A DNA stretch of 64,000 nt from assembly GCA_964036195.1 (NCBI GenBank), contig OZ038450.1:1924701-1988700 (forward strand), in the 5' to 3' direction. The translations under genes were made by a program, and so were the position numbers. The notes under the pieces were generated by a model. The model was not told the origin of the DNA. It did not search any database and was given only the letters and a program-made list of their open reading frames with translations. Below are positions 1 to 11,773 of the stretch, one piece after another; position 1 is the stretch's first letter, and each line of letters begins with the position of its first letter. Source of the DNA: Sphaerolaimus hirsutus (Eukaryota > Nematoda > Chromadorea > Monhysterida > Sphaerolaimidae).

Positions 1-1037
1 ACAGTAATGAGTTCAGAATTTTGAATATTTTAATGTTCTATGGCCTTCCAAGATTTTACTCAGACTCACCAGCACATTTTTTTCTTCTGATACTCCATTT
101 GAATTTGATGTATTTAATTGTGTTTTGCATTTATAGGGCATTTTAAATAGATAGATTTTTTTGATAGATGTTTTTTGTTGTGAAATAAAAATTTATAAAC
201 TTCAAAATGACTCAAAATTCTAAAATTTATGAAGTTCACAAGTTTTGAAATTTTTTCAGAGTTTTAAAATTCAGTTCAGAAATGTTATCAGAAATATACA
301 AAAATTGAAAAATTGAAAACTTGAAATCAAATCAAATCTAAATTTGTAAATACATAAACTTTCTCTATTTTTATTTTGTTTATTTCTAATTCAATTTGAT
401 TTTAATTTAATTCAAGTTTGAAAAGTGATGAAAATTTAAAAAATTAAATAATCAATTTGAGTAATCAGGAAGATTTGAAAATTGAAAATTTTAATTTGAA
501 AATTCTCAAACTATTTTCAAAAAAATATTTGTAAAGTGATTTGAGAAAAAACACTTAAAAATCAAAATACTTTTTCCAGAGGGTTTGCTAAAACACCTGT
601 GACACACAATACAATTGCCATCACAAATATTTATGTAAATACAATCTGTAGCACACATGAATAAATAAAGCACATTTCAAGTGTCACCTACATGTCATTC
701 ACACTTACACATCAAAAGTTCACAAACTATGCACTAATTGCATAACAGATGTGGAGGTCACAGTACACCATGTAAAGCATAGCATATTAAGTTACAATAT
801 CTGCAGTAGACAGTGGGATGTGAAGTATAGCACTGTGGTGGAATGTAAAGTGTGCAGAAAGTAGGGGATGTCAGATTTCTCCACAGAATGTAAACTAATG
901 CGCTATAGGATGTAAAGTGAAGCAGTGCGGGATGGAAACTAGAGCTTTTGGACAGAATGTAAAGTAGCTAGAATGTAAAGTGGTCTGGCTTCCTCTTGGC
1001 CTTAGGCATTATTTTTATCGTTGTTCACTTTTTACGG
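1..1037. other. AT-rich non-coding stretch
   Basis: The first kilobase is AT-rich, with runs such as aaattgaaaa and many stops in all frames. No ORF of note, RNA gene or TIR structure is visible. From about 1003 it becomes copy A of the dispersed repeat that recurs at 5211. Confidence 0.6.
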
Positions 1038-1046
1038 CCACCGGTT

Positions 1047-1719
1047 GACTCTGCATCACTTCACAAATTTGACAGTTGACAACTAGGGAAACATGACAGT
1101 TGACAACTAAAAATATGAAACTTCACAAGTAAAATATCACATTTCCGCTCACTTGACAACTAGATCCCAACCAAATAATTGCGCTCACTTGACAACTAAT
1201 TATTCCAACTTTCACAAGTAAAATATCACATTTCTGCTCACTTCACAACTTAAAATTATGTTCCAACATTCACAAGTAATAATTAATATGATATCCACAC
1301 TCACTTGACAAGTTCATATCTTATTGCAACTTTCACAAGTAGATGAACTCAACAACTATGTAACAGATGCCACATGCACATGGCAAACATTTAACATTTT
1401 CATCAAGTGTGCAAACATTGTAGCATAAATCAAAGGCAACTTCCAATATGCACAGTCTATAATGCAAACAGTGCCTGCCTGCGTCTGCTCCACACATGAT
1501 GCAACATCGTTTCCTGTCTTGTCAATTTGGTGTCAATCAAAAATGTCAATCAATAAGCCAACAAAAAAGAATAAGTTAGTTGTCAAGTGAGCGCAATTAT
1601 TTGGTTGGGATCTAGTTGTCAAGTGTCACATTAGCACTTGTGAAGTTTCATATTTTTAGTTGTCAACTGTCATGTTTTCCCTAGTTGTCAACTGTCAAAG
1701 TTGTCACGTGAGCATGGCC
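1047..1719. mobile_element. MULE-like fold-back MITE with 9-bp TSD
   Basis: A 673-bp insertion is bracketed by CCACCGGTT at 1038-1046 and 1720-1728. Copy B at about 5254 has a single CCACCGGTT, so it is the empty site. The arms (about 1065-1180 and 1575-1700) are long inverted repeats built around TTGACAACTA. Terminal bases match only loosely. A 9-bp TSD with long TIRs points to the Mutator-like superfamily. No transposase is present. Confidence 0.7.
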
Positions 1720-1763
1720 CCACCGGTTTTACATTTTTACACATTTGTGGCATGCTGCTCCCT

Positions 1764-2116
1764 CACAGCAAAAAAATGGGTGTGTGAATGCGCGGTGAAG
1801 CGTCGGGAAGTGTCTTCACGCTGACACTTCCCGACGCTTCACCAAGCATGTTGGCGCTTCCACACACATCACGAAAATCTGCGTGAAAGCACTTCACGCT
1901 TCCTTATATGGCGCTCCCACACACATATACGTACGGTAATTGTGTGGAAGCGCCAAGTGGCTTCCACATTTTGGATGCGCGTGAAGCTAGGTGAAGCGTG
2001 TAGAAGACACTTCACCGAGATTTTCGTGATGTTGGTAGAAGAGCGTGTGGAAGCGCGCCGCTTCACGCGCATCCAGGTCGCTTCCACATGCTTCACAGAT
2101 CCATTTTTCTGCTGTG
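1764..2116. mobile_element. CACTA-like MITE
   Basis: A 353-bp insertion begins CACAGCAAAAAAATGG and ends in the inverted counterpart (CCATTTTTCTGCTGTG). It is flanked by CCT at 1761-1763 and 2117-2119. Copy B lacks it (around 5298). CAC ends and a 3-bp TSD fit the CACTA/EnSpm group. The interior is made of short alternating motifs (gtgaagcg, gtggaagcg and their complements), which create overlapping ORFs that are not genes. Confidence 0.65.
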
Positions 2117-2119
2117 CCT

Positions 2120-3309
2120 GTTCCTCTTTTGAGCTACACATCGTGTTGCAAGGATTTCATTCGTTTTTTTTCCATCGAGTTCCAAAGAGCCAAAATTGCA
2201 CCTCTTATTAGAGCATACCTCCTAATAGATGTAATATGATATAATCAATGGTTATAAATATGTAGATTATCGAACAGCGTGTGAATATTTGGTTCTCAAA
2301 AGTATGCCAGGGTTCAATTGGCATATGCGGAACTTAGAAACCATTTTAGAAGTGAGAAATAAAAATGTTAGAAGTGTGAAGTCGAAAAATTAAAAGCAAA
2401 GTAAATTGAGAAGTGAGAGGTTAGAAAAGTAAAGTTCACATTGCTTTGAACTTTTGACTTCTCACTTTTATGCTCGCTTCTCATTTTACTTTTCTTAAAC
2501 TGTTTACTTCTCCACTTGCAGAATTGGAACCAGACAGCGAGTAGGCATGTAGCCAGCCAGATATTTCGGCCTTGCTAGCATCTGCCACATAGCTTTTTGC
2601 AGTACAGAATCACACCCATGTCTCTGTGACACCACTCCTTCCACCTTTTCCCCGGCCAGGTGCACCAGCTCGCATCCACGCAGGCACCTGGTCAAGACGA
2701 GGTATAGTTTGTGAAATAATTCTTCACATGGACGCTTTTTGTACGTGTATTTACACAGGAAATGTGCCAATTGATACTGGCGGCGCGTGCCAATTCACAC
2801 AGTGTTCACACATTCAAACACATTGTGTTGCTGACATGACTGCCCCGCAGCCATTGAATAAATCGGAGGTGGCATTTTAGGGGGGTCCCCAGTGTTTGGT
2901 GTCATTCCATTATGTTGTACGTTGACCGATTTTGTTGGGGTTTGGGGTCGGGCTACAACCAATTTTGTGTTTCCTCGAACAATCCCCCACTCCCGAGATA
3001 AGGGAGTTCTATAGACACGTGGTCATTTTACATGGCCGATCTGCCTTATTGATTTTGACTCAGTAGCTCGACCATTTCTGCGCCATTGTGGATAGTTTAG
3101 CACTTAAAGTGATCGGGAAAACCTGCACACTCCATTTCTGTGGTCATATCGCGTTTGTCGCTTTAACACGGGTTTTTTGACCACGAAATTTTTTTCTGAA
3201 CATGCTATCATATACAGGGTGGCCCTCGTCAGTCACACGGATTCATTTTAACACGTTTCATTCACAGGCTCCCAACACGTCAATTTTACATGAAAACTGC
3301 TCAAATTGG
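2120..3309. other. Non-coding part of repeat copy A
   Basis: Only repeat copy A sequence is seen (matching 5299-6165 and 7643-8240). A mariner-like end (CAGGGTGGCCC) starts at about 3217, and its inverted partner (GGGCCACCCTG) lies at about 8443-8453 in copy B. No supportable gene. Confidence 0.5.
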
Positions 3310-3590
3310 CAGAATTGTTAAAAGAAATGTACCTTTCTCAAAGTAAATGTAAACATAAAGTATTTTTATTTTACTCATAGCTGAGTTCAGAAAACGTAAA
3401 GTATTTTATTTTTACTTTTACACTGCGTAAAACACGCGTAAAATACTTTTTTTTTCCAGAGAAAACGTAAAAACGAGTATTTTTTCCAGGGAAAACGTAA
3501 AAAGGGGTATTTTTTCTCACTGAAAAAGTGAGTATTTTTCACGCGAAAATAACGTAAAAATGATGGTTCTTTCAAGTTAGGGTCTGAAAT

Positions 3591-4051
3591 GGGCCAGGCC
3601 TCCTATGCACAAATGCCTGGTATGCACAAACGCCCGGTACGCTTAAAATTGTGCCCGCCACGCACATCTGCCCGGTACTTACATGGCTGATGATCTTTGC
3701 GTACCCGACAGATGGTCACTAATGTTATTGCACAGCTTTTTCACTTCACTGATATCTGAAAATCACTTGAAAAAGTGTCAAGTGAAAAAAAACGGTCAAA
3801 AATGGCCATTATCCACCTTTTTTTCACTTGACACTTTTTCAAGTGATGTGCAAGTATATGTGAAGTGACAAAAAGTAAATTAATGTCATTACACAACTTT
3901 TTTTCACTTCACTCACAAGTGTGAAGTGAAAAACATGCTCAAAATGTAATGTAATGTTATTTCGTATCGGGCAGATGTGCGTGGCGGGCACAATTTTGTA
4001 CGTACCGGGCGTTTGTGCGTACCAGGCATTTGTGCGTACAAGTGCACCGCC
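3591..4051. mobile_element. Nested fold-back MITE with 8-bp TSD
   Basis: Flanked by TCTGAAAT at 3583-3590 and 4052-4059. The arms (about 3605-3680 and 3963-4042) share the reverse-complementary blocks GCACAAATGCCTGGTA and CGGGCAGATGTGCGTGGCGG. The interior has a second palindrome around aagtgtcaagtgaaaaa. Family unassigned. No ORF. Confidence 0.65.
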
Positions 4052-4142
4052 TCTGAAATACATCAATAATGTGTTTTTCTATCCTGATTAATATTTCTTG
4101 GAAAAATCGTCTGGCAAAATACTATTATCTGCCCCTTTGGCG

Positions 4143-4295
4143 CACACACGCTAGTTGACATCGACACCAAATGTCAACTGGTTCTGTTCCCAATTCAAAG
4201 CTTGCATTTCAACGTCGTTCGTCGACTCGTCAGCATGCTTTGAATCGGGATTGGCACCAGTTGACGTTTGGTGTCGATGTCAACTAGCGTGTGTG
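4143..4295. mobile_element. Short palindromic MITE
   Basis: A 153-bp palindrome: the left arm 4143-4181 begins CACACACGCTAGTTGACATC and the right arm 4257-4295 is its near-exact reverse complement. The spacer is about 75 bp. No clear TSD was found. Confidence 0.55.
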
Positions 4296-4453
4296 GGCCC
4301 TTTAAAGAACGTTTTCTGTACTCGCGGGCTTTCAAAAAGTGCGCGAGTAAGTGAGTACCGGTATTTTTTTTCGGGAGGAAACGTAAACGTATTTATCCAG
4401 TACGCGTTTACGCGTATTTTTTGAGTAAACGTAAATACGTTTCAACAACTGTG

Positions 4454-5407
4454 CAAATTTGGTATGGAAGTAGATAAGTGTATTATACCCCATTTGTTGG
4501 TTTAAGTGCACGGTTTTGTATCGCAAAATTTCATGTCGGAACGTGAAGCACAGTTTCACATGTGTTTGTGTCCAATTGTGTCCCTTGTCCATGCTGTGCA
4601 TATGGTTCAAGAGCAACAACAAAATGTTGAACTTTCAAGATGCCGTGAAGTTTACTAATCAGCAGCGCTTCCTCGTAGCTGATGGTTCGATGAGACTGAG
4701 CAAAATTTTTAATCGTTTGCGTATTGTCATGGATAATGGCAGTTGTTATGTGGAGTGATGTTGCTTTGCATATTATGTGATCAATGTTAAAATTTAGCGA
4801 CATGTGTGCACTTAACATACTAAATGCGGTACATTTATCTACTGCCATGCCAAATTTGGAGTATTTTTATGAAGAATTGGTGCTTTGGTAGACTATTGAA
4901 ACTGTGCGCCTGGCTCGGTCACGTTCAAACATGTATAACACTGCGCTTCTCGTTCCGACATAAAATTTTGCATTATGGAACTGTGCACTCAACACAATAA
5001 GTCGGGTACATTTATCTATCTCCATACCAAATTTTTCATTAATAGCTCTGACCTCAAACCCCAACATAATCCAACGGCATCAAAATTGGACAAAGGACAA
5101 GAATCTGAAAGGCAACAAAAGTGTGATGGATCCCAGCCTACTGTTTCTCTACGGTGAAAAGTCCCAACTATTCTGCACGGTAGTGTATTTGGAGCTGTAC
5201 TGGGTGCCTCTTGGCTTTGGGCATTATTTTTATCGTTGTTGACTTTTTACAGCCACCGGTTTTACATTTTTACACGTTTGTGGCATGCTGCCCCCTGTTC
5301 CTCTTTTGAGCTACACATCGTGTTGCAAGGATTTTATGCGTTTTTATCCATCGAATTCCAAAGAGCCAAAATTGCACCTCTTATTAGAGCATACCTCCTA
5401 GTGGATG
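4454..5407. other. Non-coding; diverged repeat units
   Basis: Several diverged copies of a short unit (around 4470, 4830 and 5007) with the core TACATTTATCTA and CCAAATTT. Antisense ORFs here (4531-4848, 4867-5067) are made of those units and match no family I recognise. Copy B of the dispersed repeat starts near 5211. Confidence 0.45.
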
Positions 5408-5828
5408 CAGGGCCGTATCCAGGGGGGGGCGGGGGGGGGGGCTGCAGCCCCCCCCCCCTCCCGGGGCGAGACCAAAAAGTGACCGGAAAACGAGACTTTT
5501 TCAACGTCAGCGTAAAAAATTTTGCGCGCGAGCGCGCATTCTTCACCAGGATTCGGATTTGCTCCATGTGGCCACAAATCGTTATAAATACACTCAATGT
5601 TGTGTTTTTTGCTGTTTTGTATGTATATTTACATACATATACAGCATTCCATGGCGCTGACGCCAACGCCATTTGCGCCATGGGGTGGCGCCTACTGATG
5701 GCGCCAGCGCCATGGCGCCATTCCGTCACTATGTAGCTAAAATTTTAGGGGGGGGGGGCTGAGCCCCCCCCTCGCCGGCCTCCGTGAACAAGCAGCCCCC
5801 CCGCTCAAAAATCCTGGATACGTCCCTG
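5408..5828. mobile_element. hAT MITE with G-tract interior, 8-bp TSD
   Basis: Terminal CAGGGCCGTATCCAGG is mirrored by CCTGGATACGTCCCTG. The TSD is AGTGGATG at 5400-5407 and 5829-5836. Repeat copy A (about 2216-2224) is uninterrupted. CAGGG ends and an 8-bp TSD are hallmarks of non-autonomous hAT elements. The interior includes G8-G9 runs and a GCGCCA-rich block. Confidence 0.8.
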
Positions 5829-6167
5829 AGTGGATGTAATATGATATAATCAATGGTTATAAATATTTATGTAGATTATTGAACAGCGTGTGAATCTTTG
5901 GTTCTCAAAAGTATGCCAGGGGTCAATTCGCAGGTGCGGAACTTAGAAACCATTTTAGAAGTGAGAAATAAAAAGGTTAGAAGTGTGAAGTAAAAAATTA
6001 AAAGCAAAGTAAATTGAGAAGTGAAGGGTTAGAAAAGTAAAGTTCACATTGCTTTGAACTTTTGATTTCTCATTTCTCTGCTCACTTCTCATTTTACTTT
6101 TCTTGAACTGTTTACTTCTCCACTTGCAGAATTGGAACCAGACAGGTAGTATGCATGTAGCCACATA

Positions 6168-7640
6168 AACACCTTCCCGATCAAGTCCGGCCGCCTATTT
6201 TTTTTTCACTTCGCAGGCCATATCTCCAGTTGCGGGAGGGGTGGAAAACTAAAACTTGGGTGGTATAAGGGCGCAACCCCCCACTACCACACATGAATAA
6301 ATGGGGCAGCGACGACTCACTATAGAGGGGGTTGCCATATATGTGAAAAAAGTTTGCAGTGTTTTCACTGTCCCGCACAGGTCCGGCCCCCGGTTGATTT
6401 CTTACACTGCGGGTCCCGTATCTCCAGCTGTGGGAGGGGTATAGATCTAAAATTTTTGGGGGTGTGTCGCCAACACCCCTTCCCTACTATACACTGGCCA
6501 GGCGGTTTTTGGCAACTCACCACAGTGTGGGGTGCAAAGTTAAAATTTATTAAAATGTTACTGTCCCTCACAAGTCCAGCATCCAATTGAATTTCAAAAA
6601 TGGACACTTTTGTGTTGTTTTAACACTACTGTGGTTGACAATGTGAAATGAGCATGAAATATCCTCTAAAAAATATCTTATATGACCTAAAACTGGCCAC
6701 CACATGAACCCCTTCCCCCAAGTGGGTGACAAAAAAATCACTTTTTACAACTTTTTTATTAGACACTTGAACAGCTGGTTTACAATAATTTATAGGGGAG
6801 GGTTAAAGGTCTCAAGTTGTGTAAAAAATCTTACCTCAAAAATGCCTTCATAAGAAAATTTGCTGGGGGTGAATTTCAAATTGTAAAAATAACATCATTG
6901 CAGGAACAAAAATAGGCAAAATTCACAATTTGAAATTCACCCCCAGCAAGTTTTCTTATGAAGGCATTTTTGAGGTAAGGTTTTTTACACAATTTGAAAC
7001 CTTTAACCCTCCTCTATAAATCATTGTAAACCAGCAGTTCAAGTGTCTGATGAAAAAGTTGTAAAAAGTGATTTTTTTGTCACCCACTTGGGGGGAGGGG
7101 TTCATGTGGTGGGCAGTTTTAGGTCAGATAAGATATTTTTTAGAGGATATTTCATGCTTATTTCACATTGTCAACCACATAAGTGTTAAAACAACACAAA
7201 AGTCTCCATTTTTTGAAATTCAATTGGATGCTGGACTTGTGAGGGACAGTAACATTTTAATAAATTTTAAACTTTGCACCCCACACTGTGGTGAGTTGCC
7301 AAAGACCGCCTGGCCAGTGTATAGTAGGGGAGGGGTGTTGGCGACACATCCCCAAAATTTTAGATTTATACCCCTCCCACAGGTGGAGGTACGGCACCCA
7401 CAGTGAAAGAAATCAGTGGGGGCCGGACCTGTGTGGGACACTAAAAAAGCTGCAAATTTTTTTTGCACTGGGCGACCCACCCTGTAGGGGGTCGCCGCGA
7501 CCCCTTCAATTCATGCGAAGTAGAGGGGGGTTGCGCCAATATCTACCCCAAGTTTCAGCTTCTGGCGCGTCCTAGAACAGGAGATAGGACGTCAGAAGTA
7601 ATAAAAAAAATGGGGGGCCGGACTTGATCGGGAAGGTGTT
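6168..7640. mobile_element. Full-length palindromic (fold-back) element, TA TSD
   Basis: Terminal AACACCTTCCCGATCAAG is mirrored at the right end. TA lies on both sides (6166-6167, 7641-7642), and repeat copy A lacks the insertion. The two arms, about 720 bp each, are inverted copies along nearly their whole length, meeting around 6900 with a spacer of some 40 bp. No ORF is conserved between arms. A TA target suggests Tc1/mariner-type mobilisation. Confidence 0.75.
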
Positions 7641-8483
7641 TATTGAGGCCTTGCTAGCATGTGCCACATAAATTTTTGCAATAGAGAATCACAGTGACGT
7701 AATGCCTGCACCCGTAGCCCTTCCATATGGGACCGCACCAGCTCGCATCCACGCAGCCACCTAGTCAAGATAAGGTACCGTATTTCTTTCAATAGAACGG
7801 CATACCTCCAATAGAACGGCATGTTTTGGCACTTTTTTACACACATGAAAATAATAGAACGGCAGCCTCCAATAGAACGGCAGGTAAAAAGTTGGCATTT
7901 TACGGGGTCTCCAGTGTTTGGTGTCATCCCATTCCGTTGTACGTTGGCCGATTTTGATGCCCTTCTAGTATTTATGTTGGGGTTTGGGGTCGGGCTACAA
8001 CCAATTTTGTGTTTCCTCGAACAATGCCTCAGTCCCAAGATAAGGGGGGTCTATAGACACGTGGTCATTTTACATGGCCGATCTGCCTAAATGATTTTGA
8101 AGCTCACTAACTCTCCCATTTCTGTGCCGATTTGGATCAATTAGCACTTAATGATCGGGAAAACCGGCACACTCCATTTATGTGGTCAGATATGTGATGT
8201 CTAAATCGCGTTTGCCGATTTTACACGGTTTTCTGGCAGGGCAAAGAGTTTTCTGCAGTGGTTATGTGGAATGACGTTGTTTTGCATATGATGTGATAAA
8301 TGTCAAAATTTAGCGATACGGATGTGTTCGCTTAACATACTAAATGGGGTACATTTATCTACCGCCATGCCAAATTTGGAGTATTTTTATGAAGAATTGG
8401 TGCTTTGGTAGACAATTGAAATCGTGCGCCTGACATGGGCCACCCTGTACTTTAGACAGCGGAAATTCATATAGGTACCATAA

Positions 8484-8924
8484 GGCCGTGTTTACACGGA
8501 TTTCGTGTGACGACAAAAAATGTGTGTCGTCACAGACATTTTTTTGATGAAAATTGCAAATTTTATGTGTGTGACGACAAATCGGCCTCGTTATCAAATA
8601 TCAACCACTTTGTTGTCCTGTCAGATTCTGCGTGTGACGACAATCTGTGATCGTCACACTGTCGCAGCGTGAAAATCGAGTTTTTTCAGATTTGTCGGAA
8701 AGCTGTCGGAAGGCCTGGCGGAATAAAAAAAATTCAACGGTCTATACCTGAGCCAATTGAACTGAGTCAATGACTGAGCCAATTGAACTGAAATTACACA
8801 CACATATACACCTAAGTATGATATATACTCAACCATTTTTACTCGTTAATATGGAACTTTATTCTGGAGTTATGGAACTTTAAAAAAAGATTTGTCGTAG
8901 CCATGAAATCCGTGTAAACGCCGC
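8484..8924. mobile_element. TIR MITE (GGCCGTGTTTACACGG)
   Basis: The left end GGCCGTGTTTACACGGATTTC is mirrored by GAAATCCGTGTAAACGCCGC on the right. ATAA (or TAA) lies at both edges (8480-8483, 8925-8928), compatible with a Harbinger-type 3-bp target. The interior repeats GTGTGACGACAA. No coding capacity. Confidence 0.55.
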
Positions 8925-9766
8925 ATAAAATTAGTTCAATCACTGCAGAAGTATGTGGGAGCACATGGCTGGATATTATGTACTTAATACATTAGCATAC
9001 ACTAGCTTATTATTACACTGTAGCATGAATAAATGCAAGCTTTTACACTGAAATGTCACAAAATCCATGAAAACACCAATGGTAATGTGTATGGCAAATT
9101 GTGCGCTTGCGTGTCAAAATTGCAAAATACCTAGTGCAAGTCTATCAAAATTTTGCGTTTCGGTTTTTAAGTTAAAATCAGTTTCCACCCTGTGATAAAA
9201 AAGTCAGATTTGAAAAAGTCAGTTAAAAAATCAAGTGCCAACCCTAATGGCACCTCCACTTAGACATACAGGTTTTGGGCTGTTTTTTGTGCTCATGAAA
9301 CAACAGAATAGCACCCTCCAATTTAATGACACCTCCAATAGAACGGCAGGTAGAGATGACGTTTGGAGTGTGCCAAATGCCAAAAATGGATGGTGAGAAC
9401 TTCAAAGCAGAGTTGGTCAATTTTCCAACTTGATTCAAAGTATACGTAAATGTAAAGTATTTTTTTACTCACCCATGAGCATGGTTGGTTTTAGTAAAAT
9501 TCTTTTTACTAAAATTGTATTTTATTTTTATTAAAATTGTATTTTATTTTAATTTTATTCATGTATCATTTTATTTTATTTTATTCTGAAATGCCATTAA
9601 TAAATACAAATGAACCCATTTTACAAAAAATTTTACAAATATTTTACAAAAATTTACAAAACTCGGAATCTTGGATGCAAGGCCATCAACAATGTGCACA
9701 CTAGAAGCGTGTAGATGAATACAAACAAATTAATGTAGACTTGTGACACGGGTGGCGACATAAATA
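8925..9766. other. AT-rich non-coding stretch
   Basis: No gene. Contains AATAGAACGGCA-type repeats near 9305-9350, a CAGAGTTGG start near 9411, and a TTTTA-rich block at 9480-9600 resembling the interior of the hAT element at 27393. Probably decayed TIR elements, but no matching pair of ends was found. Confidence 0.4.
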
Positions 9767-10184
9767 CCGTATTTCCTCGAATAACCCCCTCCCCCTTGAA
9801 TACCCCCCCCCCCCCGTCGAACTACCCCCAGGTGTTTTCGGGCTGAGGAAACAATAACCCCCCTCAAAATACCCCCGTCTGGATGATGTACATCTGTATG
9901 CAGTGTACATTATGTATTATTGCTGCCAATTTTCATCGCAGATGCACATACACGCTACTATGTCTACAGATGTACGTCTATATACCGATATGTCTGAATT
10001 ATCTATATTCTCGCGTTTATTACCGGTTTTGGGTGTGAAAACACGTACTCTTTACTATGAAATTCACGAAAATTTCTGATGAAATAATAACCCCCCCTCG
10101 CATAATTCCCCCCTCGAATAATTCCCCCCTCAAAATTTCCACTCTGAAAAATAAACCCCCTATGGGTATTTCAAGGAAATACGG
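9767..10184. mobile_element. Poly-C TIR element, TA TSD
   Basis: Begins CCGTATTTCCTCGAATAACC and ends in the inverse (...GGTATTTCAAGGAAATACGG). TA lies on both sides (9765-9766, 10185-10186). The interior alternates C5-C13 runs with CTCGAAT motifs. Other members: 10954-11323, 11324-11537, 14717-15149, 25702-26035 and 51761-52195. Confidence 0.7.
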
Positions 10185-10753
10185 TAGGTATATATATCTT
10201 GAATTCTGACCATCACAGGGCCGCATAGATATGTAGCTAATTGTTCCTCCTGTGGGAAAGATAGCTAAAATTTGTTTGTTTGTTGTTGTTGTTGTTGTAT
10301 TTTTGGGGGGGGGGGCTTGCGAGGTTCAATACATATTTAGGCTTTTTAAAGGTATGGAACAATAAAATGGGAAGAAACTCACATACCTATGGGCTGTCGG
10401 GGAAAGTTCGCTCCGTCTTCCCTTGGATGGTGGGGATTGTGAGTTTGAGTCGGTGTATATGAGCTGGAATTACGCTCAACGTACAATTCACAAAAAAAGT
10501 TTACCGCGACCTTGATACATAAAAGTGGATGATACATCCATACTACTCCTACTATGTTTCCAGCCGATTTACATTGAAATTTCATCGAAAAATCGAAAAC
10601 CACGGAACGCTGGATCGTGCACGTTGAGTTTTGAACATTATTGAGAGATAAATCAGCACTGCATCGACTTTTACGTAATCAATTTTGTGGTAAAAAATTA
10701 TGCTTGGATAAATCCAGCTTATATACGCCGGCTGAATGCCCACTGATCGTCCA
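10185..10753. other. Non-coding stretch before the gap
   Basis: A short (TTG)n tract at about 10275-10300 and a G10 run. Nothing else is recognised. The predicted ORF running into the N tract is not supported. Confidence 0.4.
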
Positions 10754-10953
10754 NNNNNNNNNNNNNNNNNNNNNNNNNNNNNNNNNNNNNNNNNNNNNNN
10801 NNNNNNNNNNNNNNNNNNNNNNNNNNNNNNNNNNNNNNNNNNNNNNNNNNNNNNNNNNNNNNNNNNNNNNNNNNNNNNNNNNNNNNNNNNNNNNNNNNNN
10901 NNNNNNNNNNNNNNNNNNNNNNNNNNNNNNNNNNNNNNNNNNNNNNNNNNNNN
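10754..10953. other. Assembly gap (200 N)
   Basis: Exactly 200 unknown bases. The gap ends inside a poly-C TIR element, so a C-run or near-identical repeat copy is the likely cause. The true length is unknown. Confidence 0.99.
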
Positions 10954-11323
10954 CCCCCCTAAATTTCGGCTGAGGAAATAATAAACCCCCCCCTCGAAAT
11001 ACCCCCCCTAGAATTGAGTGTAACGTGAACGTACATGACAATACCGCAGTTTGTGATCTGTACTATGCAGAACAAAACGTTAAAACTGATGATTAAGTGA
11101 CGTTAGGGAAGGGTTTTTGTGTATATACAGTAATATATGCCTATAAACACATATAAATCTATGTGATTGTTTGATTTTTCTACGTCTGCGTATGGGGAAT
11201 TTCCGAAAATTTCTGGCGAAATAATTAGACCCCCCCTCGAATAAACCCCCCCCTCGAATTATCCCCCCCTCAAATTTGCTGGCGAAATAATATACCCCCT
11301 GGGGGTATTTCGAGGTAATACGG
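10954..11323. mobile_element. Poly-C TIR element, left end in gap
   Basis: The right end GGTAATACGG is followed by TA at 11324-11325. The interior matches the element at 14717-15149 closely. The left terminus is hidden in the N tract. Confidence 0.6.
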
Positions 11324-11537
11324 TATAAACACTGTTCTATAACGTGATTCCGACATTGTTTTAACGTGTGTTCTTGCACTACGCAGAACACAAACACCTG
11401 GATTCGTCATGTACGTTCTCTTTTACACTCAATCATGGGGGGGGGGTATTTCGAGGGGGGGGGTGATTGTTTTCATATTGGTCTCGAGAGGTGGGGGGAG
11501 GGGGTCAAACGAGGGGGGGTATTTCGAGGAAATACGG
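11324..11537. mobile_element. Partial poly-C TIR element, inverted
   Basis: Ends GAGGAAATACGG before TA at 11538-11539. The interior is the reverse complement of the block seen at 10985-11060. The second copy of the segmental duplication reads gga-TA-cctatcc at this point, as expected for a TA target. The far end has been lost against the neighbouring element. Confidence 0.5.
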
Positions 11538-11765
11538 TACCCTATCCATTCAACACACGTGGATAAATATCACCATTGTCCTTTGTTGGGCTTTTGCTAT
11601 TATTTTTTATGATGACAAAATAAATAAAGCTGTTGAATTGCTTCTTCAAGTAGTAATAATATTTGGCTAAGATGCTTTCATAAAAACTCATAAAAACTAT
11701 TATTTCTGTAGTTCATGTGGTGCTTAACAGTACTGGGGCTCACAGATGTGGATGCGGTGCAGAGA

Positions 11766-11773
11766 TATATAAA
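11766..11773 (+). promoter_or_regulatory. TATA box of secreted-peptide gene, copy 1
   Basis: TATATAAA lies 93 bp upstream of the ATG at 11859. The same box, with the same spacing, is at 53493-53500 in copy 2. A start site some 25-30 bp downstream would give a 5' leader of about 60 nt. Confidence 0.65.

Larger units (their letters stand above)
3310..4453. mobile_element. hAT-type TIR element (CAGAATTG end) with nested MITEs
   Basis: The ends are CAGAATTGTTAAAA and, inverted at the right, CACAGTTGTTGAAA. The flanks CAAATTGG (3302-3309) and CAAATTTGG (4454-4462) are a near-exact 8-bp TSD. The interior consists of repeated ACGTAAA / GTATTTTT motifs. Two further MITEs lie inside (3591-4051 and 4143-4295). 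It resembles the hAT-type element at 31095-49492 in end sequence and simple interior, but is older. Confidence 0.55.
1003..4915 (+). repeat. Dispersed non-coding repeat, copy A
   Basis: Blocks of this region recur in the same order at 5211-8437 (copy B): 1003-1046 and 1720-1763 match about 5206-5298, 2117-2560 matches 5299-6165, 2563-3215 matches 7643-8240, and 4740-4915 matches 8262-8437. No coding capacity is seen. Each copy carries insertions absent from the other, so the pair gives empty sites for the MITEs at 1047, 1764, 5408 and 6168. A short unit containing TACATTTATCTAC also recurs at about 4830, 5007 and 8350. The repeat may be an old transposon or a local duplication. Confidence 0.6.
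5211..8437 (+). repeat. Dispersed non-coding repeat, copy B
   Basis: Collinear with 1003-4915 and interrupted by insertions at 5408-5828 and 6168-7640. It gives the empty sites for the MITEs at 1047 and 1764. Around 7777-7887 and again near 9305-9350 and 49110-49250 are repeats of AATAGAACGGCA, part of another TIR family whose end resembles ACCGTATTT. Confidence 0.55.

Noticed and set aside
1942..2211. ORFs within the CACTA-like MITE
   Set aside because: They follow from repeated gtgaagcg / gtggaagcg motifs and cross the element boundary.
3387..3575. Lys/Phe-rich minus-strand ORF
   Set aside because: Created by ACGTAAA / GTATTTTT repeats of a TIR element.
4531..4848. 105-codon antisense ORF that looks partly protein-like
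   Set aside because: It is composed of short diverged repeat units that recur at 5007 and 8350 without frame conservation.
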